Notes: generated from the letters alone by a model not told the origin. Counted from the first letter of the stretch, positions 1-8,167 are shown. The stretch is DNA of 64,000 bases from Paremcibacter congregatus (GCF_006385135.1 NZ_CP041025.1:1147501-1211500), one strand, 5' to 3'. Numbers and translations are program-made.

Positions 1-1
1 G

Positions 2-955
2 TCGCCGCGCTGGATCGAACAAATTCCTTTAGGCGGCGCATCCGGCGTAATCGCGCTGCGCCGCGCGGCCCGGGCCGTGCAAATGGGCGATGCAGACGTC
101 ATTGCCTGTATCGGCGCCGATACCAACAGTCCCGATGGTTTTCGGGATCTTGTGGAAAATTTCAGTACGTTTTCGGCCAGTTCGGCCTATCCTTACGGTG
201 CGGCGGGACCCAACGGCGCTTTCGCCCTGATCACCCAACATTATATGGATCAATTTGGTGCCACCCGCGAAGATTTCGGCGAGATTTGTCTGGCGCAACG
301 CTATAACGCGCAAGCCTACCAGCATGCCCTGATTAAAAAGGATCTGGATCAGGCGGGCTACCTTGCGGCGCGCCCCATTGCCGGACCAGTCCATATGTTT
401 GATTGTGTCATGCCCTGCGCCGGAGCGGAAGGATTTCTGGTGATGTCGGTGGACCGCGCCAGATCGCTCGGCCAGCCCTATGTGGTGATCGCTGGGGCCG
501 GGGAACTGCATAACGCCTACGGCGATGATCCGTTGCAGACCCGGGGCGGCTGGGTTGAATTCGCGGCAGACATGTATGCCCAGGCCGGACTTGGTCCGGA
601 AGAGGTCGATCTGCTCTATACCTATGATGACTATCCGGTGATTTCCATACTGCAGATGGAAGGTCTGGGCTTTTGCGACCAAGGTGATGCGCCCCGTTTC
701 GTCCGCGAGACCAATATGCGCTATGACGCCGGTATGCTGGCGCACAACAGTTCCGGCGGGCAACTGTCCGGCGGGCAGGCAGGCTCGGCGGCGGGCTATA
801 TGGGCGTGGTCGAGGCGATGCGGCAATTGACCGGCAGGGCGCTCGGCAATCAGGTGAATGATCCCTGTATCGCGCTGGTCAGTGGTTATGGCATGGTCAA
901 TTATGATCGCGGGCTATGCAGCACGGCGGCATTGCTGAAAAAGGGAGACGTCTGA
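2..955 (+). CDS. thiolase-family protein (SCP2-thiolase/lipid-transfer type), 5' end cut
   Basis: Partial gene: the frame is open from the first bases of the window, so the N-terminus lies upstream; 317 residues are visible. The visible part has the thiolase-like stretches IPLGGASG near its start and HNSSGGQLSGGQAG near residue 240, the glycine-rich C-terminal loop of this superfamily. Enzymes of this type cleave or form C-C bonds on acyl-CoA esters, and many bacterial SCP2-type members work only with a DUF35 partner. Such a partner follows immediately: the TGA overlaps the next ATG by one base. The context of SDR and Rieske oxygenase genes suggests a catabolic thiolase acting on a ring or side-chain acyl-CoA. 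The substrate cannot be read from sequence. Confidence 0.85.
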   Translation, partial: SPRWIEQIPLGGASGVIALRRAARAVQMGDADVIACIGADTNSPDGFRDLVENFSTFSASSAYPYGAAGPNGAFALITQHYMDQFGATREDFGEICLAQRYNAQAYQHALIKKDLDQAGYLAARPIAGPVHMFDCVMPCAGAEGFLVMSVDRARSLGQPYVVIAGAGELHNAYGDDPLQTRGGWVEFAADMYAQAGLGPEEVDLLYTYDDYPVISILQMEGLGFCDQGDAPRFVRETNMRYDAGMLAHNSSGGQLSGGQAGSAAGYMGVVEAMRQLTGRALGNQVNDPCIALVSGYGMVNYDRGLCSTAALLKKGDV

Positions 956-1332
956 TGACCGATCTTATTCTTCCCCAATGCGGGGCCTGTGGGACTGTGA
1001 TTTATCCCCGGCGGGAAATCTGCCCCGACTGCCTGTCGGATGATATCGCCGATCAGACCATGACGGCTGAGGGCGTCTTGCTGGCCCGGGTGGATCTGCA
1101 GCATAGTCTGGAGCCGTATTTTCAGGATCATATGCCCTGGCCGACCGGTACAGTGCAGCTTAAACGTGGCCCGGTGATGATTGCGCATTTGGTGAACGGC
1201 GCCCTCACGACAGGGGCTGCGGTGGATATTCAACAAATGATGGACATTAAAGGCCGTCCGGTGATGGTGGCCGTGCCCTTAGGCAGTCCGACCTTCACCT
1301 GGGCGGATGTGGAAAAAGGAAGACAGATATGA
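955..1332 (+). CDS. zinc-ribbon OB-fold protein (DUF35 family)
   Basis: 125 residues. The N-terminus carries a rubredoxin-like zinc ribbon with two CxxC pairs (CGAC near residue 9 and CPDC near residue 23), followed by a beta-rich OB-fold segment with GTVQLKRGP. DUF35 proteins are obligate partners of SCP2-type thiolases and related acyl-CoA enzymes in steroid and aromatic degradation. The start ATG at 955 overlaps the upstream stop (TGATG) and the stop overlaps the next ATG by four bases (ATGA), so it is translationally coupled on both sides. It probably forms a complex with the thiolase encoded just before it. Confidence 0.85.
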   Translation: MTDLILPQCGACGTVIYPRREICPDCLSDDIADQTMTAEGVLLARVDLQHSLEPYFQDHMPWPTGTVQLKRGPVMIAHLVNGALTTGAAVDIQQMMDIKGRPVMVAVPLGSPTFTWADVEKGRQI

Positions 1333-2057
1333 CGGAACAATTATGCGCCGTGGTCACAGGCGGAAGCGCCGGTATTGGCGCCGCGATTACCCAACAGCTG
1401 CTGGAAGATGGTCACAAGGTGATCAGTCTGGCGCGGCGGGCGGCGGATTTTACTCACGATAACCTGATTTCTTATGAAGTCGATCTGGCGGACCGGGCCC
1501 AGACGGCGGCGGTGGCGGCCGAGATTGCCGCAAAATATGATGTGACCCTGCTGGTCAATAATGCCGGGGTGATCCGTCCTGATCTTATCGAGGATGTCAA
1601 ATTGGAAGATCTTGATTATCTCACCCAGTTGCACCTCGGAGCGATGATTACCCTAATCCAGGCCTTTTTGCCCGCGATGAAGGCGAAGAAGTTTGGCCGT
1701 ATCGTCAATATGTCCTCCCGCGCCATTGTCGGGCTGGCGACCCGGACCAATTACGCCGGAACCAAGGCGGCGATCATCAGCATGTCGCGCACCTGGGCCT
1801 TAGAACTGGGGCAACATGGCATCACCGTCAATGTGATCGCCCCGGGCCCGATCGTCACCGACATGTTTACCGAAGTTATTCCGGAAGACAGCGACAAGGC
1901 GCGGGCCCTCGCCAACAGTATTCCGGTGAAACGTCTGGGGCAGTCCGATGATATCGCACGCGCCACAGCTTTTTTTCTTGATAAGAAAAACAGTTTTGTC
2001 ACAGGCCAGACCCTGTTTGTCTGTGGCGGCACCAGTTTGGGATCAATTTCCTTGTAA
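1329..2057 (+). CDS. SDR-family NAD(P)-dependent oxidoreductase
   Basis: 242 residues, the usual length of a classical short-chain dehydrogenase. The N-terminal dinucleotide-binding motif TGGSAGIG is at residues 10-17, NNAG is near 77, the catalytic Ser lies in NMSSR near 126, and the YAGTK (YxxxK) catalytic pair is near 139-143. PGPIVTDM follows as in the family. It probably oxidises a hydroxyacyl-CoA or cis-dihydrodiol in the pathway served by the neighbouring Rieske oxygenase and thiolase. It is coupled to the preceding gene by a four-base overlap. The specific substrate is not inferable. Confidence 0.88.
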   Translation: MTEQLCAVVTGGSAGIGAAITQQLLEDGHKVISLARRAADFTHDNLISYEVDLADRAQTAAVAAEIAAKYDVTLLVNNAGVIRPDLIEDVKLEDLDYLTQLHLGAMITLIQAFLPAMKAKKFGRIVNMSSRAIVGLATRTNYAGTKAAIISMSRTWALELGQHGITVNVIAPGPIVTDMFTEVIPEDSDKARALANSIPVKRLGQSDDIARATAFFLDKKNSFVTGQTLFVCGGTSLGSISL

Positions 2058-2083
2058 AGCATAGAATGGAGAATGGAAAAACG

Positions 2084-3394
2084 ATGAGTAAAACCATAGA
2101 AGACATCAAGGCGCTGGTGGAGCCCACCCGCATTCACCGCAGCCTCTATACCGATCCTGACCTGTTTAATCTGGAAATGGAGCGGATTTTTGAACGCACC
2201 TGGGTTTATCTCGGGCATGAGAGTCAGGTCAGGGAGCCGGGAGATTATCTCACCGTCAATGTGGGCAGACGACCGGTGATCATGGTGCGCGACAAGGACG
2301 GCAACATCAACGTGCTGCATAACCAATGTACCCATCGCGGGGCCAAGGTGGCGGGCAAGACCTGTGGCAATGCCCGGGCATTTCGCTGCTGCTATCACGG
2401 CTGGACCTTTAAAACCGATGGTACTCTGATCGGTGTGCCCCATAAAGACGGTTATGAACAAACCAATTTTGACATCAAGGACCCGGCCTTTAGTTTGAAA
2501 GTTGTGCGTTCGGAAAATTATCGCGGTTTTGTTTTCGCCAACCTGTCCGAAGAGGGACCTGACCTTAAAACCTTCCTTGGCGATGCGGCAAGTTCGATCG
2601 ATAATATGATCGAGCGGTCGCCAGAAGGCGCGATTGAAATCACCGGCGGCGTGCTGCGGTTCCGGCATAATTGTAACTGGAAACTGTTTGTTGATAACCT
2701 CAATGACACCATGCATCCGATGGTCACCCATCAGTCGGTGGGCGATGCCTGTCAGGCCTATGTGGATGAACTGCCGGAAGGCGCGCCTAAAACCAACGAG
2801 GCCGATATCATCTCCCCCTTCGGCAGCAGCTATCAGATGTTCGACGAGATGGGGGTTTCGGTTGGGCCGCATGGACATGCCTTCACCGGCGGCGAGGAAA
2901 GCATCCACAGCAATTATATGGACATTCCCGGCTATATGGAGTCTATGGAGGCGACTTACGGCCCCGAAAAAGCCCGTCAGATCCTGTCGATTAACCGCCA
3001 TAACACCATCTATTATCCGTCCCTGACCATTAAGGGCGCCATCCAGTCGATCCGCATCGTGCGGCCGATTTCGGTCAACGAGACGGAGATCGAAACCTGG
3101 ACGTTCCGCCTGAAGGGTGCCCCGGACGAAATGCTGCACCGGACCATGCTTTATTCCCGTCTGATCAATTCGCCGTCCTCCATGGTGGGCAGCGATGATC
3201 TCGAAGCCTATGTCAGGCTGCAGGAAGGCTTGATGTCCGGCGGTACGGAATGGGTGGATATGTCACGCTTTATAGGCCGGGAAGAACATCCCGAGGGCAA
3301 TATGACCCGCGCCATCGGCACCAGCGACATCAGCCTGCGTAATCAGTATGCCGCCTGGCTTGACTATATGACACATGAGAAGGAGGTCGCGTAA
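2084..3394 (+). CDS. Rieske aromatic-ring-hydroxylating oxygenase, alpha subunit
   Basis: 436 residues from ATG 2084; an ATG at 2066 in the same frame would add six residues but has no ribosome-binding site. The N-terminal Rieske domain has CTH (near residue 80) and CCYH (near 100), the C-x-H/C-x2-H ligands of a [2Fe-2S] cluster. The catalytic domain has NWKLFVDNLNDTMH with VTH five residues on, matching the 2-His-1-carboxylate mononuclear iron site (D, H, H) of ring-hydroxylating oxygenases. The beta subunit follows two bases after the stop. No ferredoxin or reductase is encoded nearby, so electrons must come from elsewhere. Confidence 0.92.
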   Translation: MSKTIEDIKALVEPTRIHRSLYTDPDLFNLEMERIFERTWVYLGHESQVREPGDYLTVNVGRRPVIMVRDKDGNINVLHNQCTHRGAKVAGKTCGNARAFRCCYHGWTFKTDGTLIGVPHKDGYEQTNFDIKDPAFSLKVVRSENYRGFVFANLSEEGPDLKTFLGDAASSIDNMIERSPEGAIEITGGVLRFRHNCNWKLFVDNLNDTMHPMVTHQSVGDACQAYVDELPEGAPKTNEADIISPFGSSYQMFDEMGVSVGPHGHAFTGGEESIHSNYMDIPGYMESMEATYGPEKARQILSINRHNTIYYPSLTIKGAIQSIRIVRPISVNETEIETWTFRLKGAPDEMLHRTMLYSRLINSPSSMVGSDDLEAYVRLQEGLMSGGTEWVDMSRFIGREEHPEGNMTRAIGTSDISLRNQYAAWLDYMTHEKEVA

Positions 3395-3395
3395 C

Positions 3396-3884
3396 ATGAC
3401 CATCAGAAATTGCCCGGATGTCAGTGAACTGACCAGTTTTTTATACCATGAGGCGGATTTGCTCGACCAGACAAACTTGCGGGAGTGGATTGATCTTTAT
3501 AGCGAAGAGGGCACCTACTGGATGCCGGTGACGGTAGATCAGGCGGACCCGTTGAACCATATTTCAATCTTTTATGACGACAAGGCGATGATGAAAATCC
3601 GCATGCATAATCTGGGACATGCCCGGGCGCCGTCAAAGGAAAATCCTGTGCGCTCGTCCCATATCATCGGCAATGTGCGATTAGTGGATTTTGACAAGAA
3701 AACCGGGAACTGTGTTGTGAAGTCCAATTTCCAGGCGGTGGTTTATCAGACGAGCCAGACTTTGTTTGCCGGCAGCTGTACCCATGATCTGGTGTGGGCG
3801 GGGGATAAATACCTGATCCGGCAAAAACGGGTCGACCTGATCAATTGCGACGCCTCCCACAGCACGATCATCAATTATATCTGA
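3396..3884 (+). CDS. aromatic-ring-hydroxylating dioxygenase, beta subunit
   Basis: 162 residues from ATG 3396, chosen because AGGAGG at 3381-3386 sits nine bases upstream; the open frame begins at 3375 inside the alpha gene. The fold is the SnoaL/NTF2-like small subunit of alpha3beta3 ring-hydroxylating oxygenases, with the typical N-terminal helix (SFLYHEADLLD) followed by WIDLYSEEGTYWMP and the C-terminal DLINCD strand. It has a structural role and carries no metal. It is the last gene of the operon; a strong hairpin follows at 3895-3919. Confidence 0.88.
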   Translation: MTIRNCPDVSELTSFLYHEADLLDQTNLREWIDLYSEEGTYWMPVTVDQADPLNHISIFYDDKAMMKIRMHNLGHARAPSKENPVRSSHIIGNVRLVDFDKKTGNCVVKSNFQAVVYQTSQTLFAGSCTHDLVWAGDKYLIRQKRVDLINCDASHSTIINYI

Positions 3885-3894
3885 GGTGGGGTCG

Positions 3895-3919
3895 GTGGCG
3901 AAACACACAGTTTCGCCAC
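3895..3919. terminator. bidirectional hairpin terminator
   Basis: Perfect 9-bp stem GTGGCGAAA / TTTCGCCAC with a 7-nt loop, between the 3' end of the oxygenase operon and the 3' end of the convergent XRE gene. There is no long T run on either side, but position and symmetry fit a shared terminator. Confidence 0.7.
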
Positions 3920-3928
3920 TGAATTTCA

Positions 3929-4242
3929 TTAAGCTGTTAGCCAGTTTGCCAGATAGGCCCCTAACATCGCGCCGACCATTAAGGCACCCAACACCAGGAT
4001 AAAAATTCCTTTGGGGCTTTTGGGTATGAAAAAAGGAATAGCGTCCTGAGCTTTTGGCAAAAGCGACGCCTGCTCGATATCAAGAGCAGCTGCCAGGGCC
4101 ATAACGGTTTCTGAAGAAGCGACCCCTAGATTTTCTACCCTCTGGATTGTACGCAAGCTTATATCGCATGCATCTGCCAAATGTTGTTGACTCCAACTGC
4201 GGGTCGCACGGTGGTCCTTTATGATGTCTCTATTGATTTCCA
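3929..4242 (-). CDS. XRE-family HTH regulator with C-terminal membrane segment
   Basis: About 104 residues from a TTG codon at 4242, preferred because it lies 22 bases after the stop of the upstream gene; an ATG at 4324 would overlap that gene by 61 bases. The N-terminal half is a Cro/C1-type helix-turn-helix (SWSQQHLADACDISLRTIQR). A short linker is followed by one hydrophobic segment (GIFILVLGALMVGAMLGAYLA) at the C-terminus, so this looks like a membrane-tethered DNA-binding protein. It forms a two-gene unit with the membrane protein upstream. Its regulatory target is unknown, but dyads at 4767-4811 upstream of the unit are a natural candidate operator. Confidence 0.7.
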
Positions 4243-4263
4243 ACGTATCACTTTCAAAATAAT

Positions 4264-4695
4264 CTACAGATTGAAATATTCGATCATCCAACCAACGCCA
4301 TAGCCTGCAACCAAGCCAATGCAAAGTGACGTTAGAAGGATGATAAGAAAGTTTGTTACGCCTCCGCTATAAAGCCCTTTTTCTTCCCGACCGATGACAT
4401 GATCGTCTTTTAAAACCAGACATTCAACCCGCCCGGCGAAAGGGGAGGTCACATTGATATTAACTTCGTAATTATGATCGTTCCTTGCAAACTTATAGCG
4501 GGAAGAAAAGCCGTATTTCTTTTTCTTCGATATCAGTTCATCATTGAAGAAAATAGATTCTGTTCCTGTCCAGGCGCTCGCCTTCATGGTGATGATATCG
4601 TTACCGTCTGTGAAATTATAGAGATACCCATTCACTATGCCCGCACTGCTCATGTTTTTTCCTTCGGCGCTCTGTGTTATTGTTTCTGTTGTCAT
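4264..4695 (-). CDS. small hypothetical membrane-anchored protein
   Basis: 143 residues, not recognised as a named family. Residues 1-105 are soluble and beta-rich with many charged and aromatic residues (a KKKKYGFSSRYKF stretch). They are followed by one or two hydrophobic segments (NFLIILLTSLCIGLVAGYGVGWMI) near the C-terminus. It has no signal peptide, so the soluble part should face the cytoplasm if the anchor is C-terminal. It is cotranscribed with the downstream XRE protein, which also ends in a membrane segment. The two could interact in the membrane, but no function can be assigned. Confidence 0.65.
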   Translation of the reverse strand: MTTETITQSAEGKNMSSAGIVNGYLYNFTDGNDIITMKASAWTGTESIFFNDELISKKKKYGFSSRYKFARNDHNYEVNINVTSPFAGRVECLVLKDDHVIGREEKGLYSGGVTNFLIILLTSLCIGLVAGYGVGWMIEYFNL

Positions 4696-4766
4696 TGTTT
4701 ATACTTTCTGTTGTTGTCGAATGACTAGACGTAAACCACAGAAAATTTAGGTTGAGGTCGACAGAG

Positions 4767-4811
4767 TTACGACAGCGCCGTTTTTTTTAAGACGACAGTT
4801 GAGTGTCGTAA
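4767..4811. promoter_or_regulatory. ACGACA/TGTCGT dyads upstream of the XRE operon
   Basis: ACGACA occurs at 4769-4774 and 4792-4797 and inverted (TGTCGT) at 4804-4809. The last two form an 18-bp dyad with a 6-nt centre, and the outer pair extends to an 8-bp inverted repeat TTACGACA/TGTCGTAA. It lies upstream of the minus-strand pair at 3929-4695, so it may be an operator for its XRE regulator. A role as the LysR gene's transcription end is an alternative. Confidence 0.45.
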
Positions 4812-4822
4812 GACCGAACCCC

Positions 4823-5731
4823 TTACCACGCCTCATCCCAATAGGGTTCGCCGCCGAAATGACTTTTCAGGAAATCAATCAGGCTGCGGACCTTTTGCGG
4901 CAGGTGGCGGGTCTGGGGATAGACGGCAAAGACGCTCAGGCCCGGAAAATGATGATCATTGAGGAGGGGGACGAGCCTGCCCTCGCGCAGATCCCGCCAG
5001 ATGATAAAGGTCGGGGAGAGGATAATACCCTGACCGGCCAGCGCGGCATCTTTCAGGAAATCACCATTATTAGCCGTCATTTTGGCGGGCAAGTTGACGG
5101 ACTGCATCTGGCCTTCCGGGGAGATAAAGCGCCAGGTTATATCGTCTGTATTGGAATATTGCAGAATATCATGCTGCTTGAGATCATTTGGTTCTTTTGG
5201 GGTGCCTTTGCGGGCGAGGTAGGCGGGACTGGCGCAGAGCAGAAGGCGCACCGGGGCGATCTTGCGTGCCATCAGGCTGGAATCTTTCAGATTAGCGATG
5301 CGAATGGCAATATCGAATCCCTCCGCCACCAGATCGACCTGCCGGTCATTAAAATCCATATGAATGCCGAGGTCGGGATGCTGTGTGGCAAAGGCCGTGA
5401 TTGCCGGGCTGAGATGTTGCAGGCCGAAACTGAGCGGAGCCGATATCTTCAGGCTGCCGCTGAGCGAAAGTTTGCTGCAGGTCGTGGCAGCGTTAATCTC
5501 TTCCACTTCCGCCAGGATCTGCACGGCGCGATCATAATAGAGCCGCCCGGCTTCTGTTAGGCTGGAGGTGCGGGTGGTGCGATTGAGCAACTGTACCCCG
5601 AGCCGGGTTTCCAGATCCATCAACCGTCGGCTCATGGCCGATTTAACCACGCCTTGCCGTTGCGCCGCCTGGCTGATGCTGCCGGCGTCGACAATGCGGA
5701 CAAAACTGTCCATATCTTCGAATTGACCCAT
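4823..5731 (-). CDS. LysR-family transcriptional regulator
   Basis: 302 residues, standard length. The N-terminal winged HTH (residues about 5-62) has the motif SISQAAQRQGVVKSAMSRR followed by LETRLGVQLLNRTTR, typical of LysR. The C-terminal PBP-like effector domain covers about 90-295 (GSLKISAPLSFG at the start). Subtype features resemble the large group of AaeR/DmlR-like regulators. It is divergent from the doxX-pirin-quinone reductase operon with 138 bases between, which contain an AAGAAC-N5-GTTCTT dyad. It therefore probably controls that operon and itself. The inducer is unknown; a quinone or phenolic compound would fit the targets. Confidence 0.88.
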   Translation of the reverse strand: MGQFEDMDSFVRIVDAGSISQAAQRQGVVKSAMSRRLMDLETRLGVQLLNRTTRTSSLTEAGRLYYDRAVQILAEVEEINAATTCSKLSLSGSLKISAPLSFGLQHLSPAITAFATQHPDLGIHMDFNDRQVDLVAEGFDIAIRIANLKDSSLMARKIAPVRLLLCASPAYLARKGTPKEPNDLKQHDILQYSNTDDITWRFISPEGQMQSVNLPAKMTANNGDFLKDAALAGQGIILSPTFIIWRDLREGRLVPLLNDHHFPGLSVFAVYPQTRHLPQKVRSLIDFLKSHFGGEPYWDEAW

Positions 5732-5750
5732 GTTTTATTGTACTCCAAAT

Positions 5751-5767
5751 AAGAACAAATAGTTCTT
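5751..5767. promoter_or_regulatory. LysR-type operator candidate AAGAAC-N5-GTTCTT
   Basis: Perfect 6-bp inverted repeat with a 5-nt centre, 20 bases upstream of the LysR start codon and about 100 bases upstream of doxX. LysR proteins bind such dyads in divergent promoters, usually repressing their own gene. Confidence 0.55.
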
Positions 5768-5869
5768 TATCTTACTGTTTATCGAATTTTATGCAACGGT
5801 TATAGTGATTTCATTGACGTAACACAGAGCGTTTTAGGCTCACATGAATTTTTAGAAAAGGATATCACA

Positions 5870-6277
5870 ATGACCAAACTGACCTCTTATTCCGCTCCCG
5901 TCGGGCGTGTTTTTATCTCCCTGATTTTTCTGCTGTCAGGCATCAGTAAAATTTCTGCCTATGAAGGCACCCAGGGCTATATGGAGGCCATGGGCATCCC
6001 GGGGGCGCTGTTGCCGCTGACCATCCTCTTCGAAGTTGTCGTATCCCTCGCGGTGATTATTGGCTGGCAGACCCGGCTGGCGGCCTTGGCGTTGGCGGGC
6101 TTCAGCATCGTCACCGCGTTTTTGTTTCACGGGAACCTCGGGGATCAGATCCAGTTCATCATGTTTATGAAAAATATCGCCATGGCCGGCGGCTTTCTGT
6201 TTCTGGTGGCGAATGGCGCGGGCGTCTGGTCCGTGGATCAATGGATCGCCAACCGCTCAACCGCACAGGAGGCATAA
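5870..6277 (+). CDS. DoxX-family membrane protein
   Basis: 135 residues with four predicted transmembrane helices (GRVFISLIFLLSGISKI, LLPLTILFEVVVSLAVIIGW, LAALALAGFSIVTAFLF and FMKNIAMAGGFLFLVA). The N-terminal LSGISKI segment is characteristic of DoxX/YqjF-type proteins. Members are linked to thiol or redox stress and quinone handling, but no enzymatic activity is firmly established. It is the first gene of an operon with a pirin and a glutathionyl-hydroquinone reductase, an association that supports a role in quinone or electrophile stress. The pirin ATG follows the stop codon directly. Confidence 0.88.
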   Translation: MTKLTSYSAPVGRVFISLIFLLSGISKISAYEGTQGYMEAMGIPGALLPLTILFEVVVSLAVIIGWQTRLAALALAGFSIVTAFLFHGNLGDQIQFIMFMKNIAMAGGFLFLVANGAGVWSVDQWIANRSTAQEA

Positions 6278-7138
6278 ATGAGCAAGGTCAGACAAATCAT
6301 CACAATCAGTCCGGGGCAGGCGGCCTCGGACGGCGCCGGGGTCAAGTTGACCCGTTTGATGGGAACCGGAGAGGTCAAACACCTCGACCCCTTTCTGCTG
6401 ATGGATACCTTTGAATCCGATAATCCCAATGACTATATTGGTGGCTTCCCGGAACATCCCCATCGCGGCTTTGAAACCGTCACCTATCTTCTCGCCGGAC
6501 GGATGCGTCACAAGGACAATGCCGGGCACGAAGGGGTGATCAATCCCGGTGACGTGCAATGGATGACCGCCGGGCGTGGTATCCTGCATTCGGAGATGCC
6601 GGAACAGCAGGATGGCCTGTTGCGCGGCTTTCAGTTCTGGGTCAATCTGCCGGCGCGGGACAAAATGACGGCTCCCCGCTATCAGGAATATGCCGTGAAC
6701 AGCATTCCGACGGAAAGTCTGGTGCCGGGGGGCACGATAAAGGTGATTTCCGGCCGTACCGATCAGGGCACAGAAGGCCCGGTGCGGGGTGTCGCGACAG
6801 CCCCGATTTTCTTCGATGTCACGCTGCCGGAGGGGGCGTCATTCAGTCAGTCCCTGCCGGAAAGTCATAACGGCTTTCTTTATATGGTGGCGGGGCGGGC
6901 TGAAATTGGTTCTGACCTGTTAGGGGAACGTCATTTGGGTCTGCTCGGCGACGGGGATCTGGTGCATGTCACCGCAGGCGATCAGGGCGCGCGGTTCCTG
7001 TTGCTGGGTGGGCAAAGGATCGAAGAGCCCATCGCCCGCAGCGGCCCCTTTGTCATGAACACGGAAGAAGAAATTCGTCAGGCCTATCAGGATTACCGGG
7101 CCGGTCGCTTTCTGGGAGAAGATCAATGGGACTGTTAA
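6278..7138 (+). CDS. pirin-family bicupin protein (quercetinase-like)
   Basis: 286 residues, normal for pirins. The N-terminal cupin shows HPHRGFETVTYLL and VQWMTAGRGILHSE; the metal ligands expected from human pirin correspond to H60, H62, H104 and E106 and are all present. The C-terminal cupin is degenerate, as is usual. Bacterial pirins such as YhhW show quercetin 2,3-dioxygenase activity in vitro, but the physiological role is often stress-related. It lies between doxX and a glutathionyl-hydroquinone reductase gene, overlapping the latter by 13 bases. That supports a shared function in flavonoid or quinone detoxification. Confidence 0.9.
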   Translation: MSKVRQIITISPGQAASDGAGVKLTRLMGTGEVKHLDPFLLMDTFESDNPNDYIGGFPEHPHRGFETVTYLLAGRMRHKDNAGHEGVINPGDVQWMTAGRGILHSEMPEQQDGLLRGFQFWVNLPARDKMTAPRYQEYAVNSIPTESLVPGGTIKVISGRTDQGTEGPVRGVATAPIFFDVTLPEGASFSQSLPESHNGFLYMVAGRAEIGSDLLGERHLGLLGDGDLVHVTAGDQGARFLLLGGQRIEEPIARSGPFVMNTEEEIRQAYQDYRAGRFLGEDQWDC

Positions 7139-8109
7139 TTGACGGAAACTGGCATGATCAATGGTATGACACCAAGGCCAATGACGGACGGTTCGTCCGG
7201 CAAGATTCCCAGTTTCGTAATTGGGTCACGGCAGACGGGGCGGCGGGGCCGACGGGAAAGGGCGGTTACCGGGCGGAAGCCGGCCGCTACCATCTTTATG
7301 TTTCGCTGGCCTGCCCCTGGGCCCACCGCACCTTGATTTTTCGTGCACTCAAGGGACTGGAGAGTATGATATCTCTCTCCGTGGTGCATCCGTTTATGGG
7401 GAAAGAAGGCTGGACTTTCCAGGAGGACGCCGGGGTCGTAGGGGATCCTCTGCATGGGGCGAAACGTCTGCATCAGGTCTACAGGGCGGCGCAAGCCGAC
7501 TATACGGGTCGGGTGACGGTGCCGGTCTTGTGGGATAAAAAGACCCGGACCATTGTTTCCAATGAATCTGCGGAAATCATTCGCATGTTCAATTCGGCTT
7601 TTGACGAGATTGGGGCTGCGTCCGGGGATTATTACCCACAGGAATTGCGCGGTGAGATTGACGCCCTGAATGCCCGCATCTATGACACGGTCAATAACGG
7701 GGTGTATAAAGCAGGCTTTGCGACCCGTCAGGAGGCTTATGAAGAAGCGGTGGGTCCCTTGTTCGACAGTCTCGACTGGCTGGATGATATCCTCAGTCGT
7801 TCTCGCTATCTGACCGGCGCACAGCGCACGGAAGCCGATTGGCGGCTTTTCACCACTCTGGTGCGTTTTGATGCGGTCTATGTCGGGCATTTTAAATGTA
7901 ATTTGCGTCGCATCATCGACTATCCACATTTGTCCGGGTACCTGCGCGATCTTTATCAGCAGCCGGGCGTGGCGGATACGGTGAATATGGATCATATCAA
8001 ACAGCACTATTATCAAAGCCATGACATGATAAATCCGACTGGTGTGGTGCCCTTGGGGCCAATGCTTGATTTTATGACCCCTCATAATAGGCATATACTG
8101 GGACAGTAA
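7126..8109 (+). CDS. glutathionyl-hydroquinone reductase (Xi-class GST)
   Basis: 327 residues, the family's usual length. The N-terminal thioredoxin-like domain has LACPWAHRTLI with the active-site Cys at residue 63, the same position as in E. coli YqjG. The C-terminal all-helical domain includes the conserved Tyr-rich segment RFDAVYVGHFKCN. Xi-class enzymes reduce glutathionyl-hydroquinones to hydroquinones with release of GSSG, recycling quinones that were trapped by glutathione. The start overlaps pirin by 13 bases, so translation is probably coupled. A hairpin at 8139-8167 closes the operon. Confidence 0.92.
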   Translation: MGLLIDGNWHDQWYDTKANDGRFVRQDSQFRNWVTADGAAGPTGKGGYRAEAGRYHLYVSLACPWAHRTLIFRALKGLESMISLSVVHPFMGKEGWTFQEDAGVVGDPLHGAKRLHQVYRAAQADYTGRVTVPVLWDKKTRTIVSNESAEIIRMFNSAFDEIGAASGDYYPQELRGEIDALNARIYDTVNNGVYKAGFATRQEAYEEAVGPLFDSLDWLDDILSRSRYLTGAQRTEADWRLFTTLVRFDAVYVGHFKCNLRRIIDYPHLSGYLRDLYQQPGVADTVNMDHIKQHYYQSHDMINPTGVVPLGPMLDFMTPHNRHILGQ

Positions 8110-8138
8110 AAGGAACTGTATCAAGACCAAAACGGTAG

Positions 8139-8167
8139 CCCCGGAAGCGATAAGGTAACTTCCGGGG
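8139..8167. terminator. hairpin between convergent genes
   Basis: Perfect 9-bp stem CCCCGGAAG / CTTCCGGGG with an 11-nt loop in the 65-base gap between the convergent reductase and DUF1348 genes. It is GC-rich without a clear T tract and probably serves as a shared terminator. Confidence 0.65.

Noticed and set aside
1751-3139. 462-codon minus-strand open frame across the SDR and Rieske genes
   Set aside because: It overlaps two well-supported genes and its translation shows no domain or coding character; it is a mirror of codon bias.
3929-4695. XRE gene plus small protein as a toxin-antitoxin system
   Set aside because: Neither protein resembles a toxin, both carry membrane segments, and the regulator is the second gene without toxin motifs nearby.
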